Source: an uncultured Bacteroidaceae bacterium (lineage in GTDB: Bacteria; Bacteroidota; Bacteroidia; Bacteroidales; Bacteroidaceae). From it: a stretch of 29,722 bases of DNA. Location of the stretch: positions 1-29,722 of the forward strand of contig CAJGCU010000017.1 of NCBI GenBank assembly GCA_904501945.1, in the 5' to 3' direction. Below the pieces are notes generated by a model. That model was given only the letters and a program-made list of their open reading frames with translations, did not search any database and had not been told where the DNA came from. The position numbers were made by a program, and so were the translations under genes. Shown in pieces: positions 1-6,898 of the stretch (the stretch's first letter is position 1; the number at the start of each line of letters is the position of its first letter).

Positions 1-175
1 CCATACTCTTGAAGTATTCTGTCAGCTCTTCAAGTGAGCCGAAGCGTTTTAAATACTCTTCAACAGCTGTGAACTTTGCTATAATCTCATCAAGTTCTTC
101 TTTCTTATTAAGAATCTCTGGTATGCCACTTGCTTGCTCAATCACTTTAAGCAGTTGTTCTGTTTTTAAATTCAT
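1..175 (-). CDS. partial unknown protein of the element (N-terminal 58 residues)
   Basis: An ATG at 173-175 opens a frame that stays open for 58 codons to the left edge, so only the N-terminus is visible. It begins MNLKTEQLLKVIEQASG and is rich in Glu, Leu and Lys with a predicted helical or coiled-coil character. I do not recognise the family. Small DNA-binding or excisionase-like proteins with a helical N-terminus often occur at this place in Bacteroidetes elements, but nothing seen here proves that role. A weak promoter match lies about 60 bases upstream. Confidence 0.55.
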   Translation of the reverse strand, partial: MNLKTEQLLKVIEQASGIPEILNKKEELDEIIAKFTAVEEYLKRFGSLEELTEYFKSM

Positions 176-235
176 AATTCTTGTAAATAAGTTAACTTAA
201 TATTCTAAAAGTTTAACCGGTATGCCTTCTGTTTG

Positions 236-266
236 CAAAATTATGGTTATGTATCCGAGAGGCATA
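236..266 (-). promoter_or_regulatory. weak candidate promoter for the partial gene at 1-175
   Basis: On the minus strand the -7 element reads TAATTTTG (236-243), matching TAnnTTTG. The -33 element is TATG (263-266), one base off TTTG, with a 19-base spacer. Confidence 0.35.
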
Positions 267-273
267 TAAAAGC

Positions 274-310
274 AGTAGAGAGTGGAATACTGTATATTCT
301 ACTCTCTACT
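274..310 (-). terminator. hairpin terminator after the gene ending at 327
   Basis: The arms 274-289 and 295-310 pair over 16 bases with one G-U pair and a 5-base loop. On the minus strand the stem is followed closely by a short T run (CTTTTATA). It lies 17 bases past the stop of the gene at 327-1040. Confidence 0.6.
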
Positions 311-326
311 AAATCAGAGCTAAATC

Positions 327-1040
327 CTAAATACCATTCTCTAATGATGAGTATTTAATCTTTTTAACCCACTCTTCAATCATTGTTTTAATGGGGTTGT
401 TTACAGCATTTATTTGCGAAAGTGCACAAGTGAGACTATGTGCGGTAAGCAACTTGCCATTTTTAGGACCAAGAATCAATTTATTAACCTCAATCACATA
501 TTGGTAATTACGAGAAATAAGCCCATATGAATCCATTTGGTTAAGGAAATAGGCTATGTGCTGATTGTTTCTTGAATGGAATGCTGGCACTATATTAGAT
601 TTGCATTCATTAAAGAAACGTTCCATATCCATTGGCTTTACTTCTTCCTTAAATAGTCCAATTGCGTTTACTGCTTCAGTAATGACATTGATAGTTTTCC
701 TATTGAAATGACACTGGAAATTATGGCTTAGATAAGAAGTGGTCTGCTTGGTATTGACCATCAGGTCATACATGCATGAGATAAAGTTTTCGTCAGTTAA
801 GGGCCTGTTACAATACTTCTTGATGAGTTCTTCGTACTGAAGCAGCTTTTGAATCCGACCTATTATAACTGCATGGTCGTTTTTGGATTCAGCATCAGTA
901 GAATCATGATGGATTCTGGAATTGATAAAATCGTCAGCAAAAGACTGATAATGAATGTTGTAATCAATCACAACTAAACGGTACATTGACATGGTTTCCT
1001 TCCAAATCTGGAATAAACCTTCGGTGCCTGTGTAAGGCAT
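327..1040 (-). CDS. unknown protein of the integrative element
   Basis: I do not recognise this protein of about 238 aa. It looks soluble and mostly helical, with no signal peptide or membrane segment. The start is uncertain. The longest frame opens with TTG at 1070, but the first ATG is at 1040 (MPYTGTEGLF), directly after the purine-rich AAGAAGAG. A different frame starts with a better-placed ATG at 1101 after an A-rich stretch and runs 46 codons (MKKNSSFISLFGWIETKQ...), overlapping this gene. The two frames could be halves of one protein broken by a frameshift. A hairpin terminator follows at 274-310, and another hairpin separates it from the 350-aa gene upstream, so it is probably its own transcription unit. 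Confidence 0.6.
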   Translation of the reverse strand: MPYTGTEGLFQIWKETMSMYRLVVIDYNIHYQSFADDFINSRIHHDSTDAESKNDHAVIIGRIQKLLQYEELIKKYCNRPLTDENFISCMYDLMVNTKQTTSYLSHNFQCHFNRKTINVITEAVNAIGLFKEEVKPMDMERFFNECKSNIVPAFHSRNNQHIAYFLNQMDSYGLISRNYQYVIEVNKLILGPKNGKLLTAHSLTCALSQINAVNNPIKTMIEEWVKKIKYSSLENGI

Positions 1041-1132
1041 TCTCTTCTTGTTTGGTTTCGATCCAACCAAAAAGAGAGATGAAAGAAGAATTTTTCTTCA
1101 TTTTTTAAAGTATTAAAAGTTAATAATATAAG

Positions 1133-1162
1133 AAACCCTTCATCTATAAAGAGGAAGGGTTA
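1133..1162 (-). terminator. hairpin terminator of the integrase operon
   Basis: The arms 1134-1141 and 1154-1161 (AACCCTTC / GAAGGGTT) pair perfectly around a 12-base loop. On the minus strand the stem runs into GGGTTTCTTATATTATT. It begins 13 bases after the stop of the 350-aa gene. Confidence 0.55.
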
Positions 1163-1174
1163 TGATGTCTCAAA

Positions 1175-2227
1175 TTATTCTCCAATTTGCTTTGCTTGTA
1201 GAATAAGGTTGTCAATAAGAGGTATGAAATCGTATCTTTCGGGGAAACGGTTCAACTGACTGCTTTTGGTTTTTATTGTGCCATAGTTGACATTGGCATT
1301 TTTGTTTGTAAACCAATTGGCAGTTAAATGCGCAAAACCGGGGTTCAGTTCCATAAACATTACTCTTGTAAAATAGATAAGAGAATCAAGTGAGCCTGTC
1401 CAATTTATGGGGGTAGGAGGAAGCCTTAGCAGATTCATTATTGCAAGGAAAGCTTCTGTTGTTACTCTAGCATCCAATAAACCATTTGTTTTAAGCAATT
1501 TGCATAGGCATGTTGCTTGTTTTTTGTTTAGATCTGTATCGAATGTCTTAGCGCACTCTTTCGTGTTAAGGAAATTGTAAAAGTCCACTTCAGGATAAAG
1601 TTTGGTAACTCTATATACGTCTCTTGCTTTCGTCATTGGCACTCTGATTGCACTGATACGACTACTACCGGTGTTCCATAATTTCTCAAAATGGCACCAT
1701 TTATTACGAGTGTTCAGCTCTTTAATATTGACAATCGCATAAGCGATAAGTTTAAGATGATATCTTTTGGTGGTTTTCTTGGGTTGGTATTTGTCGTCCA
1801 AGAAACCTGCTTCTACCGCTCTGTCCAAAAGTTCCTTAATCTCATCGTTTGCAAAGAAGGGAACTAAATCGGGATAATCTTTATAATATTCCTTCGTGCA
1901 TTGTTGGGCATACTCATGAAGTGTATCAAGGCAATCCATCAAATTCGATAATTCTATCTTAAGTTTTTTGTCCTTCAAACTCTTATAGAATTTGCTGAAT
2001 AAACTTGAATCAACAAGATAGATAAGCTGGTCATATAATTTCTTATCCTTATCGCCATCTATATATTTAATGATGGATTTTGTTATTTCTTGGAAATCAG
2101 GGTGATCAGATAGGGTATATTCTACTGCATCTACACTATTAAGACGTATGCCATCATAGACAAGTTTTGAAATCTTGTTTATGATGGCTATTGCCATAGC
2201 TGCTTCATGTCTTTCAATTATCATCAT
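1175..2227 (-). CDS. unknown protein co-transcribed with the integrase
   Basis: This is a 350-aa protein of unknown function. It starts with two consecutive ATG codons (2227, 2224) just 5 bases after the integrase stop, so the two genes are almost certainly one transcript and probably translationally coupled. The sequence looks soluble and largely alpha-helical. A central stretch around residues 130-180 (AVEAGFLDDKYQPKKTTKRY, then KWCHFEKLWN) resembles a helical module I associate with hypothetical proteins of Bacteroidetes mobile elements, but I cannot name a domain. It has no signal peptide, no membrane segment and no nuclease or ATPase motif that I can see. Its place suggests a role in the element's maintenance or transfer. 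That is inference only. Confidence 0.75.
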   Translation of the reverse strand: MMIIERHEAAMAIAIINKISKLVYDGIRLNSVDAVEYTLSDHPDFQEITKSIIKYIDGDKDKKLYDQLIYLVDSSLFSKFYKSLKDKKLKIELSNLMDCLDTLHEYAQQCTKEYYKDYPDLVPFFANDEIKELLDRAVEAGFLDDKYQPKKTTKRYHLKLIAYAIVNIKELNTRNKWCHFEKLWNTGSSRISAIRVPMTKARDVYRVTKLYPEVDFYNFLNTKECAKTFDTDLNKKQATCLCKLLKTNGLLDARVTTEAFLAIMNLLRLPPTPINWTGSLDSLIYFTRVMFMELNPGFAHLTANWFTNKNANVNYGTIKTKSSQLNRFPERYDFIPLIDNLILQAKQIGE

Positions 2228-2232
2228 AGCTA

Positions 2233-3399
2233 CTATTTGTCGAATAGGTCTGAAATAGTTGATATGGCATCCTGCTTTTTCTTATCAAGGATATGGGCAT
2301 AAATTTGTGTGGTTTGAAGTTCTCTGTGCCCAAGTAACTTTGATACAGTATAGATGTCAGCTCCTGAATTTAGTAGCAGTACAGCAAACGTATGACGACT
2401 GCAATGGAATGTAAAATCCTTTGATATTCCAGCAGCAAGTGCCCATCGACGTAATTCCAATGATGTTTCGGAACTGTATTTGAAAGAACGAAATACAAGA
2501 TCGCTTGACTTTTCATTTCCTCTTTCACCCAAATACTCTAAGGCAACATTTGGTATATCAAGGTATTCCTGTCCACCCGTTTTCTTTTGTTTAAAGACCA
2601 ATCGTGTGTATTGACCAAATTTTTGAACCTCTCCCCAAGTAAGTTTCATGATATCGCTTTTACGGAGACCTGTGAAACAACCGAATAGGAATGCTCTCTT
2701 TAGTTCGGGATATTTGCAATGTGTGTTGGCTAATAGCTTCACCTCTTCAAGAGTAAGATATTGGCGTTCAGTATCAGGAACTTTGAAGCCTTTGACAACT
2801 TCTGCTGGGTTATAATCTATGATTCTTTCCTTAAATGCTCTGTTCAGACATGCTTTTAGCTTATTAAAGTATGATACCTTGGAGTTTTGAGAAAGCCCAT
2901 TGAAACCCTTTTTGCTGGTTTTGATTCCTTCTTTATGTGTGTCCTTTTCAACATGATCAAGATAGGACTTGAAACCTTGTACCCATTTTGGTGTGATATC
3001 TGCAAAAGTTGTCTTTTCACTTGCATATATCTCAAGATAACGGAGGCAACTTTTCCAATTTCCCCAATTGCCTTGTGTGTCTGGATTACCATGTCGTTCT
3101 TCAACCATATCTCTATAATATTGTAAGAAGAGAGTTTTGGCACCAAGATTCTCTTTTTTCTGAACTAAATGAAGAATCTCTTTTTCCTTCTCAATTCTGA
3201 AGGCTTCTGCTTTAAGAAGAGTACGTTGGTTCTTTTCCTTAATAGACGTTGTTGTACCAGGATAGAGAGTAAGACCCAGACTCTCTCTCATTCTTGTTTC
3301 ATTTTGTACATAATCCAAGAATAGGGCAACATTACCACTAGGAAGTTTTCTTTTTCTCAATTTTACCTTCTGGTCGGGTACAATATTTTTATTGCTCAT
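2233..3399 (-). CDS. tyrosine recombinase / phage-type integrase
   Basis: This 388-aa site-specific recombinase should integrate and excise the element at the adjacent attachment region. The N-terminus (about 10-100) is basic and fits an arm-type DNA-binding domain. Residues about 105-205 form the SAM-like core-binding domain, and 215-388 the catalytic domain. The catalytic set is visible: R246 in FTGLRKSD, K273 as the likely beta-hairpin lysine, H332-x-x-R335 in HCSRHTF, H358 in LLGHREL and nucleophile Y367 in TTQIYAHI. Length and layout match the integrases of Bacteroidetes mobile elements. A consensus promoter lies about 105 bases upstream, and the 350-aa gene follows after 5 bases. It is complete and appears functional. 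Confidence 0.95.
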   Translation of the reverse strand: MSNKNIVPDQKVKLRKRKLPSGNVALFLDYVQNETRMRESLGLTLYPGTTTSIKEKNQRTLLKAEAFRIEKEKEILHLVQKKENLGAKTLFLQYYRDMVEERHGNPDTQGNWGNWKSCLRYLEIYASEKTTFADITPKWVQGFKSYLDHVEKDTHKEGIKTSKKGFNGLSQNSKVSYFNKLKACLNRAFKERIIDYNPAEVVKGFKVPDTERQYLTLEEVKLLANTHCKYPELKRAFLFGCFTGLRKSDIMKLTWGEVQKFGQYTRLVFKQKKTGGQEYLDIPNVALEYLGERGNEKSSDLVFRSFKYSSETSLELRRWALAAGISKDFTFHCSRHTFAVLLLNSGADIYTVSKLLGHRELQTTQIYAHILDKKKQDAISTISDLFDK

Positions 3400-3505
3400 A
3401 GTTTATGTATTTGAATCAATTTTCTGAATTTGGTGAACTTCTAATTTTACTATTAAAGTACTGAAAACAGGCGTTTTTTTGCGAGTTTTTGACGTTGTTT
3501 TGATG

Positions 3506-3537
3506 CAAAGTTAAAGGTTATTGGTAAACTATACAAA
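3506..3537 (-). promoter_or_regulatory. promoter of the integrase operon
   Basis: On the minus strand TTTG (3534-3537), a 20-base spacer and TAACTTTG (3506-3513) match the Bacteroidetes TTTG / TAnnTTTG consensus exactly. It implies a leader of about 100 bases before the integrase ATG. Confidence 0.65.
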
Positions 3538-3727
3538 TAATTTGAACCTTTTTTTATTGATGCAATAGACAATCAATATGAAATATAACCATTGAAAAAC
3601 AACTATTTACAATCTTATTTATGTTAAATATGCCAATAAAATAGAATAGTTAAAATATATGCGTGATGACATTCTAATAGAAATCAGAATGTTATCTAAT
3701 CCGGTACCGTTGGTAAACATTGCTAAT

Positions 3728-3783
3728 ATGTGCCAAAAAAGTTGGCACACGTTGGCTCGCGTGTGCCAAAACGTGTGCCAAAT
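3728..3783. repeat. cluster of GTGCCAA heptamers (candidate integrase arm sites)
   Basis: GTGCCAA occurs at 3730-3736, 3763-3769 and 3775-3781. Its inverse TTGGCAC is at 3742-3748, and a one-base variant (TTGGCTC) at 3752-3758. The last two direct copies lie 12 bases apart within a repeated CGTGTGCCAAA. Five short motifs in both orientations beside an integrase att region resemble integrase arm-type binding sites. The whole 400-3916 stretch upstream of the integrase (3400-3916) holds no gene, only the promoter and these repeats. Confidence 0.5.
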
Positions 3784-3820
3784 TTGAGCAATTTCAAATA
3801 TATCTGTATGCAATAACAAT

Positions 3821-3890
3821 AAACGGAAACAACTTGACTTGTGCTTATAACATTCACAAATTCAAGTTGTTTCCGTTTGTTTCCGTTAAA
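3821..3890. repeat. 17-bp inverted repeat plus tandem 10-mers in the att region
   Basis: The arms 3821-3837 and 3862-3878 are perfect inverted copies (AAACGGAAACAACTTGA and complement) around a 24-base loop. Part of the loop can also pair (3839-3843 with 3855-3859). The right arm continues as two tandem 10-mers, GTTTCCGTTT then GTTTCCGTTA (3869-3888). It lies 27-96 bases past the mnmE stop, so it could also end mnmE transcription, though no strong T run follows on the minus strand. Confidence 0.6.
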
Positions 3891-3935
3891 TTGAGTACCA
3901 TTTAGAGTACCAATTCCTATTTCCCGATGCAAAAA
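3891..3935. other. putative attachment junction at the mnmE 3' end
   Basis: GAGTACCA occurs twice here (3893-3900, 3905-3912), directly before the last mnmE codons (Phe-Cys-Ile-Gly-Lys-stop at 3917-3934). In the known case of SGI1 the recombination core lies within these same terminal trmE codons. The exact core here cannot be set, because the other junction lies outside the window. Confidence 0.4.
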
Positions 3936-5191
3936 TGAGAGAATATGTTGCTTAATATTTCATCTGAAGTGATTTGACCAAGAATTTCGCCGAGGTGAAT
4001 GAGGCATTGGCGTAGATCTTCTGCAACGAGGTCGCCTGAAATGTTGAGTATTAGAGCTTCGTGAGCTCTTTGAATGTCTGCATTGGCTTTAGTTAGAGCC
4101 TCGAAATGGCGGAGGTTGGTGACGAGGAGGTCGTTGTAGTCATGGGGAACTGCTGCAACAAGTTGTGCTTCGAGTTCTTGGAGTCCAATGTTATTCAGGG
4201 CTTGAAAATGCTCTGTTTTATTGACAATTTTGATGATTGTCTGATCTTGACGTATGGGTACATCGGGAAATTCAACGTCAGGTTCTGTGATGAGGAGAAT
4301 GATTTGTGCTTTTTGAGCGGCTTTGATGCTGCGTTCGATGCCCATCTGCTCGATGGTATCGTTGGTATGGCGGATGCCTGCAGTATCGATGAAGCGGAAA
4401 GTGATATCGTGCAGAGTAATGGTATCCTCAATGATATCACGAGTAGTGCCTTGAATGTCAGATACGATAGCACGGTCATCGCGTAATAGCGCATTAAGTA
4501 AAGTGCTTTTTCCTACGTTGGGAGCTCCGATAATGGCAACAGGTACACCATTCTTGATGGCATTGCCGAGATGGAAAGAGTTAGTAAGCCGTTCTATTTC
4601 AAGGTGGATGTTTTCTGCTAGCTGGATGAGTTTCTGACGGTCTGCAAATTCTACATCTTCTTCCGAAAAATCGAGTTCCAGTTCTAATAATGAGGTCATT
4701 TCTAAAAGCCTGTTTCGTAGCTCTTTGAGCTTTGTGCTGTATCCGCCTTTCATTTGCCGTAGGGCAATTTTGTGGGTGGAAGCATTCTTGGAAGCAATGA
4801 GGTCGGCTACAGCTTCAGCTTGACTGAGATCCATTTTCCCATTTAAGTATGCTCGTTGTGTGTACTCGCCTGGTTTTGCCATTGTGCATCCATGTTTTAG
4901 GAGCAATTCTATGATGCGTTGTAGAATATAGGCAGAACCATGACAAGAAATTTCTGTGGAGTCTTCTCCTGTATAAGAGTGAGGTGCACGAAATACAGAA
5001 ACGAGTACTTCATCAATGAGAATATCGTTGTCGCGAATTTCGCCGAAGTGCATTGTGTAGGGCTTGACCTCTGTGAGGTGGTGTTTGCCATGAAAAATGT
5101 CATTTGTAATTCTGATAGCCTCGGGACCAGAAGTTCTGATAATTCCGATGGCTCCTCCTTGGGCTGTGGATATAGCACATATTGTACTCAT
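3917..5191 (-). CDS. mnmE: tRNA uridine-34 modification GTPase MnmE, shortened G domain
   Basis: MnmE works with MnmG to place the carboxymethylaminomethyl group on uridine 34 of tRNAs. Residues 1-115 are the folate-binding N-domain (start ICAISTAQGGAIGIIR). The helical domain is split around the G domain. G1 is GAPNVGKST (222-230), G2 TTRD (249-252), G3 DTAG (269-272), and the C-terminus ends in the expected FCIGK with C421. At 424 aa it is about 30 shorter than the usual 450-460. The loss is in the G domain: the G4 site reads NKTE (324-327) instead of NKxD, and no G5 SAK/SAR-like motif follows. The frame is unbroken and the gene lies 23 bases behind the ttcA-like gene, so it is probably last in the mutS2 operon. 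Confidence 0.95.
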   Translation of the reverse strand: MSTICAISTAQGGAIGIIRTSGPEAIRITNDIFHGKHHLTEVKPYTMHFGEIRDNDILIDEVLVSVFRAPHSYTGEDSTEISCHGSAYILQRIIELLLKHGCTMAKPGEYTQRAYLNGKMDLSQAEAVADLIASKNASTHKIALRQMKGGYSTKLKELRNRLLEMTSLLELELDFSEEDVEFADRQKLIQLAENIHLEIERLTNSFHLGNAIKNGVPVAIIGAPNVGKSTLLNALLRDDRAIVSDIQGTTRDIIEDTITLHDITFRFIDTAGIRHTNDTIEQMGIERSIKAAQKAQIILLITEPDVEFPDVPIRQDQTIIKIVNKTEHFQALNNIGLQELEAQLVAAVPHDYNDLLVTNLRHFEALTKANADIQRAHEALILNISGDLVAEDLRQCLIHLGEILGQITSDEILSNIFSHFCIGK

Positions 5192-5214
5192 TCTCTCAAA
5201 ATTATGTGTGTTTA

Positions 5215-5937
5215 TTATTGTTCAATCAGTTTGTTTGCTTTTTCTAATGCATGCCAAATGGAATGGCGGGCTTCAGGGTTAAGCTGCTCAATTTGAGGAA
5301 ATAATTCGGAAACAGCCTTTCTTTTTGTTGTTTGTTCATAAGGACATGCCTCCTTCTGTTTCAAATAGTTATGTTTTTCTGCATAAGCATTGATGTCATT
5401 TTTGCTACAGAGTGCCAATGGACGAATGAGTGTTAGTGGCATTTTTTTCATTTTGAGCAATATGGGCATTGTGCTGAAGGTACCTTCGAAGGTTATGTTC
5501 ATCAATGCCGTATGCAAGATGTCGTCTTGGTGGTGACCAAAAGCTATTTTGTTGCATCCAAGCTCTTGTGCCAGCTGGAATATTTTATTTCGTCTACTTC
5601 TGGAACAGAGAACACAAGGTGTGTGTCGTCGGTCAGTGGAAGCGTCAAACGATGTGGTAAGAACGTGTAGTTTTACACCTCGTTCTGAACAAAAATTCTC
5701 CAGATATTGTATATCACTCTCATAAGCGATATTAAGCATCTGCACATGTACTGCACTTACTTTAATGCAGGGACGGTGAATCTGTTGGCGTTTTGCCATT
5801 AGTTCTGTCAGCAATAGCGAATCTTTGCCGCCAGATAAAGCGATGAGTACATGGTCGCCATCGGCCAACAGTTGATAGTTTACTGTGGCTTTATTAAAGC
5901 GTCTTTGAATGCGTTGTTCTATTGTTTGTTGTTGCAC
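5215..5937 (-). CDS. ttcA: TtcA-family tRNA 2-thiocytidine synthetase-like PP-loop enzyme
   Basis: The protein belongs to the PP-loop ATPase group that thiolates tRNA. TtcA adenylates cytidine 32 and inserts sulfur using an iron-sulfur cluster. Visible signatures are the PP-loop SGGKDS (35-40), CVLC with C108 and C111, a later C198 that could complete the three-cysteine cluster ligands, and GHHQDD (134-139). At 240 aa it is shorter than the E. coli protein (about 310) but close to the compact Bacteroidetes versions. The gene sits 25 bases after the phosphorylase and 23 before mnmE, pairing two tRNA anticodon-loop modifiers. The related TtuA-type activity on another position cannot be excluded from sequence alone. 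Confidence 0.85.
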   Translation of the reverse strand: MQQQTIEQRIQRRFNKATVNYQLLADGDHVLIALSGGKDSLLLTELMAKRQQIHRPCIKVSAVHVQMLNIAYESDIQYLENFCSERGVKLHVLTTSFDASTDRRHTPCVLCSRSRRNKIFQLAQELGCNKIAFGHHQDDILHTALMNITFEGTFSTMPILLKMKKMPLTLIRPLALCSKNDINAYAEKHNYLKQKEACPYEQTTKRKAVSELFPQIEQLNPEARHSIWHALEKANKLIEQ

Positions 5938-5962
5938 CTTTTATTAGATAGTGTCCATCTCG

Positions 5963-6832
5963 CTATATACGGTCGAGGACTTTTATAATGAGTGTGTCAA
6001 TCGTATTTTTGTATTCTGTGTTCATCTCTGTTGTATAGCGGTTGGCAATGACCATACAGCAGGTCATGGCACGGTGCCCAAGCAAGGAGGATAGTCCTGC
6101 GAGAGCCGATGATTCCATTTCAAAGTTGCAGATACGAAGGCCGTTATGTTTGAATGCTTCAACCTTTTTGTTTTGATCGGGGTCTTGGATACGCAAACGA
6201 AGCTGGCGGCCTTGTGGACCATAGAATCCTCCACTGGCGATAGTGATTCCACGCACCATGTCCTCTTGTGCTATCTGATTGATGAGTTCAGTGTCAGCAA
6301 TGGCAACATAGGGAGAACCTTTGAGAGGAGACCAGTCCATGTGCTGTCTGAAAACCTTCTCTAATTGAACATCACATACATCATTGCGACCGTCGTAGAA
6401 GTTGAGCAGACCATCGAACCCAATACTTTTGACAGAGGCGATGAATGTGCCAGTGGGAGTAAAAGGTTGTAACCCTCCGCAAGTTCCGATGCGCACGATG
6501 GTTAAGGCTTTGTGTGTTGGATTTTCGGTACGCGTGTTAAAGTCGATGTTGGCAAGAGCATCCAGCTCATTCATGACGATGTCAATGTTGTCGCACCCGA
6601 TGCCTGTTGAGAGGACGGTGATACGTTTCCCTTGATACGTTCCTGTAATACTGTGAAACTCGCGGTTGCTGACTTCGCATTCTTGATGGTCGAAGTGGAC
6701 TGCTACGGTGTTGACTCTATCAGGATCTCCCACAAGAATGATACGGTCGGCAAGCTGTTCGGGACGCAGATGGAGGTGGAATGCTGAACCGTCGGCATTG
6801 ATGATGAGTTCTGAAGGCGGAAAGGTTTTCAT
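5963..6832 (-). CDS. family-1 nucleoside phosphorylase (uridine phosphorylase-like)
   Basis: This cytoplasmic enzyme should cleave a nucleoside with phosphate to give the free base and ribose-1-phosphate in nucleoside salvage. The fold signatures are the phosphate-binding GDPDRV (35-40), TGIGCDN (76-82), RIGTCGG (114-120) and FEMESSAL (237-244), whose glutamates bind the ribose. At 289 aa it is longer than E. coli Udp (253), as is common for Bacteroidetes members. The base specificity (uridine or other) cannot be fixed by eye. The ATG at 6832 is followed by a conserved-looking N-terminus. It lies 66 bases after the PD40 gene and 25 before the ttcA-like gene. Confidence 0.9.
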   Translation of the reverse strand: MKTFPPSELIINADGSAFHLHLRPEQLADRIILVGDPDRVNTVAVHFDHQECEVSNREFHSITGTYQGKRITVLSTGIGCDNIDIVMNELDALANIDFNTRTENPTHKALTIVRIGTCGGLQPFTPTGTFIASVKSIGFDGLLNFYDGRNDVCDVQLEKVFRQHMDWSPLKGSPYVAIADTELINQIAQEDMVRGITIASGGFYGPQGRQLRLRIQDPDQNKKVEAFKHNGLRICNFEMESSALAGLSSLLGHRAMTCCMVIANRYTTEMNTEYKNTIDTLIIKVLDRI

Positions 6833-6898
6833 GACTTTTTGTAAATAGATGAAAATAGCATTTTCTATGTTATTCTTTTTCCGTGTTAAGACATGCCG

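Larger units (their letters stand above)
1..3935 (-). mobile_element. end of an integrative element at the mnmE 3' end
   Basis: The block contains a tyrosine recombinase, two unrecognised proteins and the start of another gene, all on the minus strand. It ends in an attachment-like region touching the final codons of mnmE. The recombinase reads away from that region, as is usual for integrases placed next to their own att site. The other end of the element lies beyond the left edge, so its size and type (island, ICE or prophage) cannot be judged. Islands that insert at the 3' end of trmE/mnmE are known, for example SGI1 in Gammaproteobacteria. Placing this element in the same target is an inference from position. 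Confidence 0.6.

Noticed and set aside
9..200. 63-codon plus-strand frame at the left edge
   Set aside because: It is the complement of the minus-strand partial gene that starts at 175; its Ser-rich composition is a shadow of that helical protein.
3619..3932. short frames of 61-69 codons in the att region
   Set aside because: They run through the heptamer cluster and inverted repeat on both strands, have no homology I recognise and no start signals.
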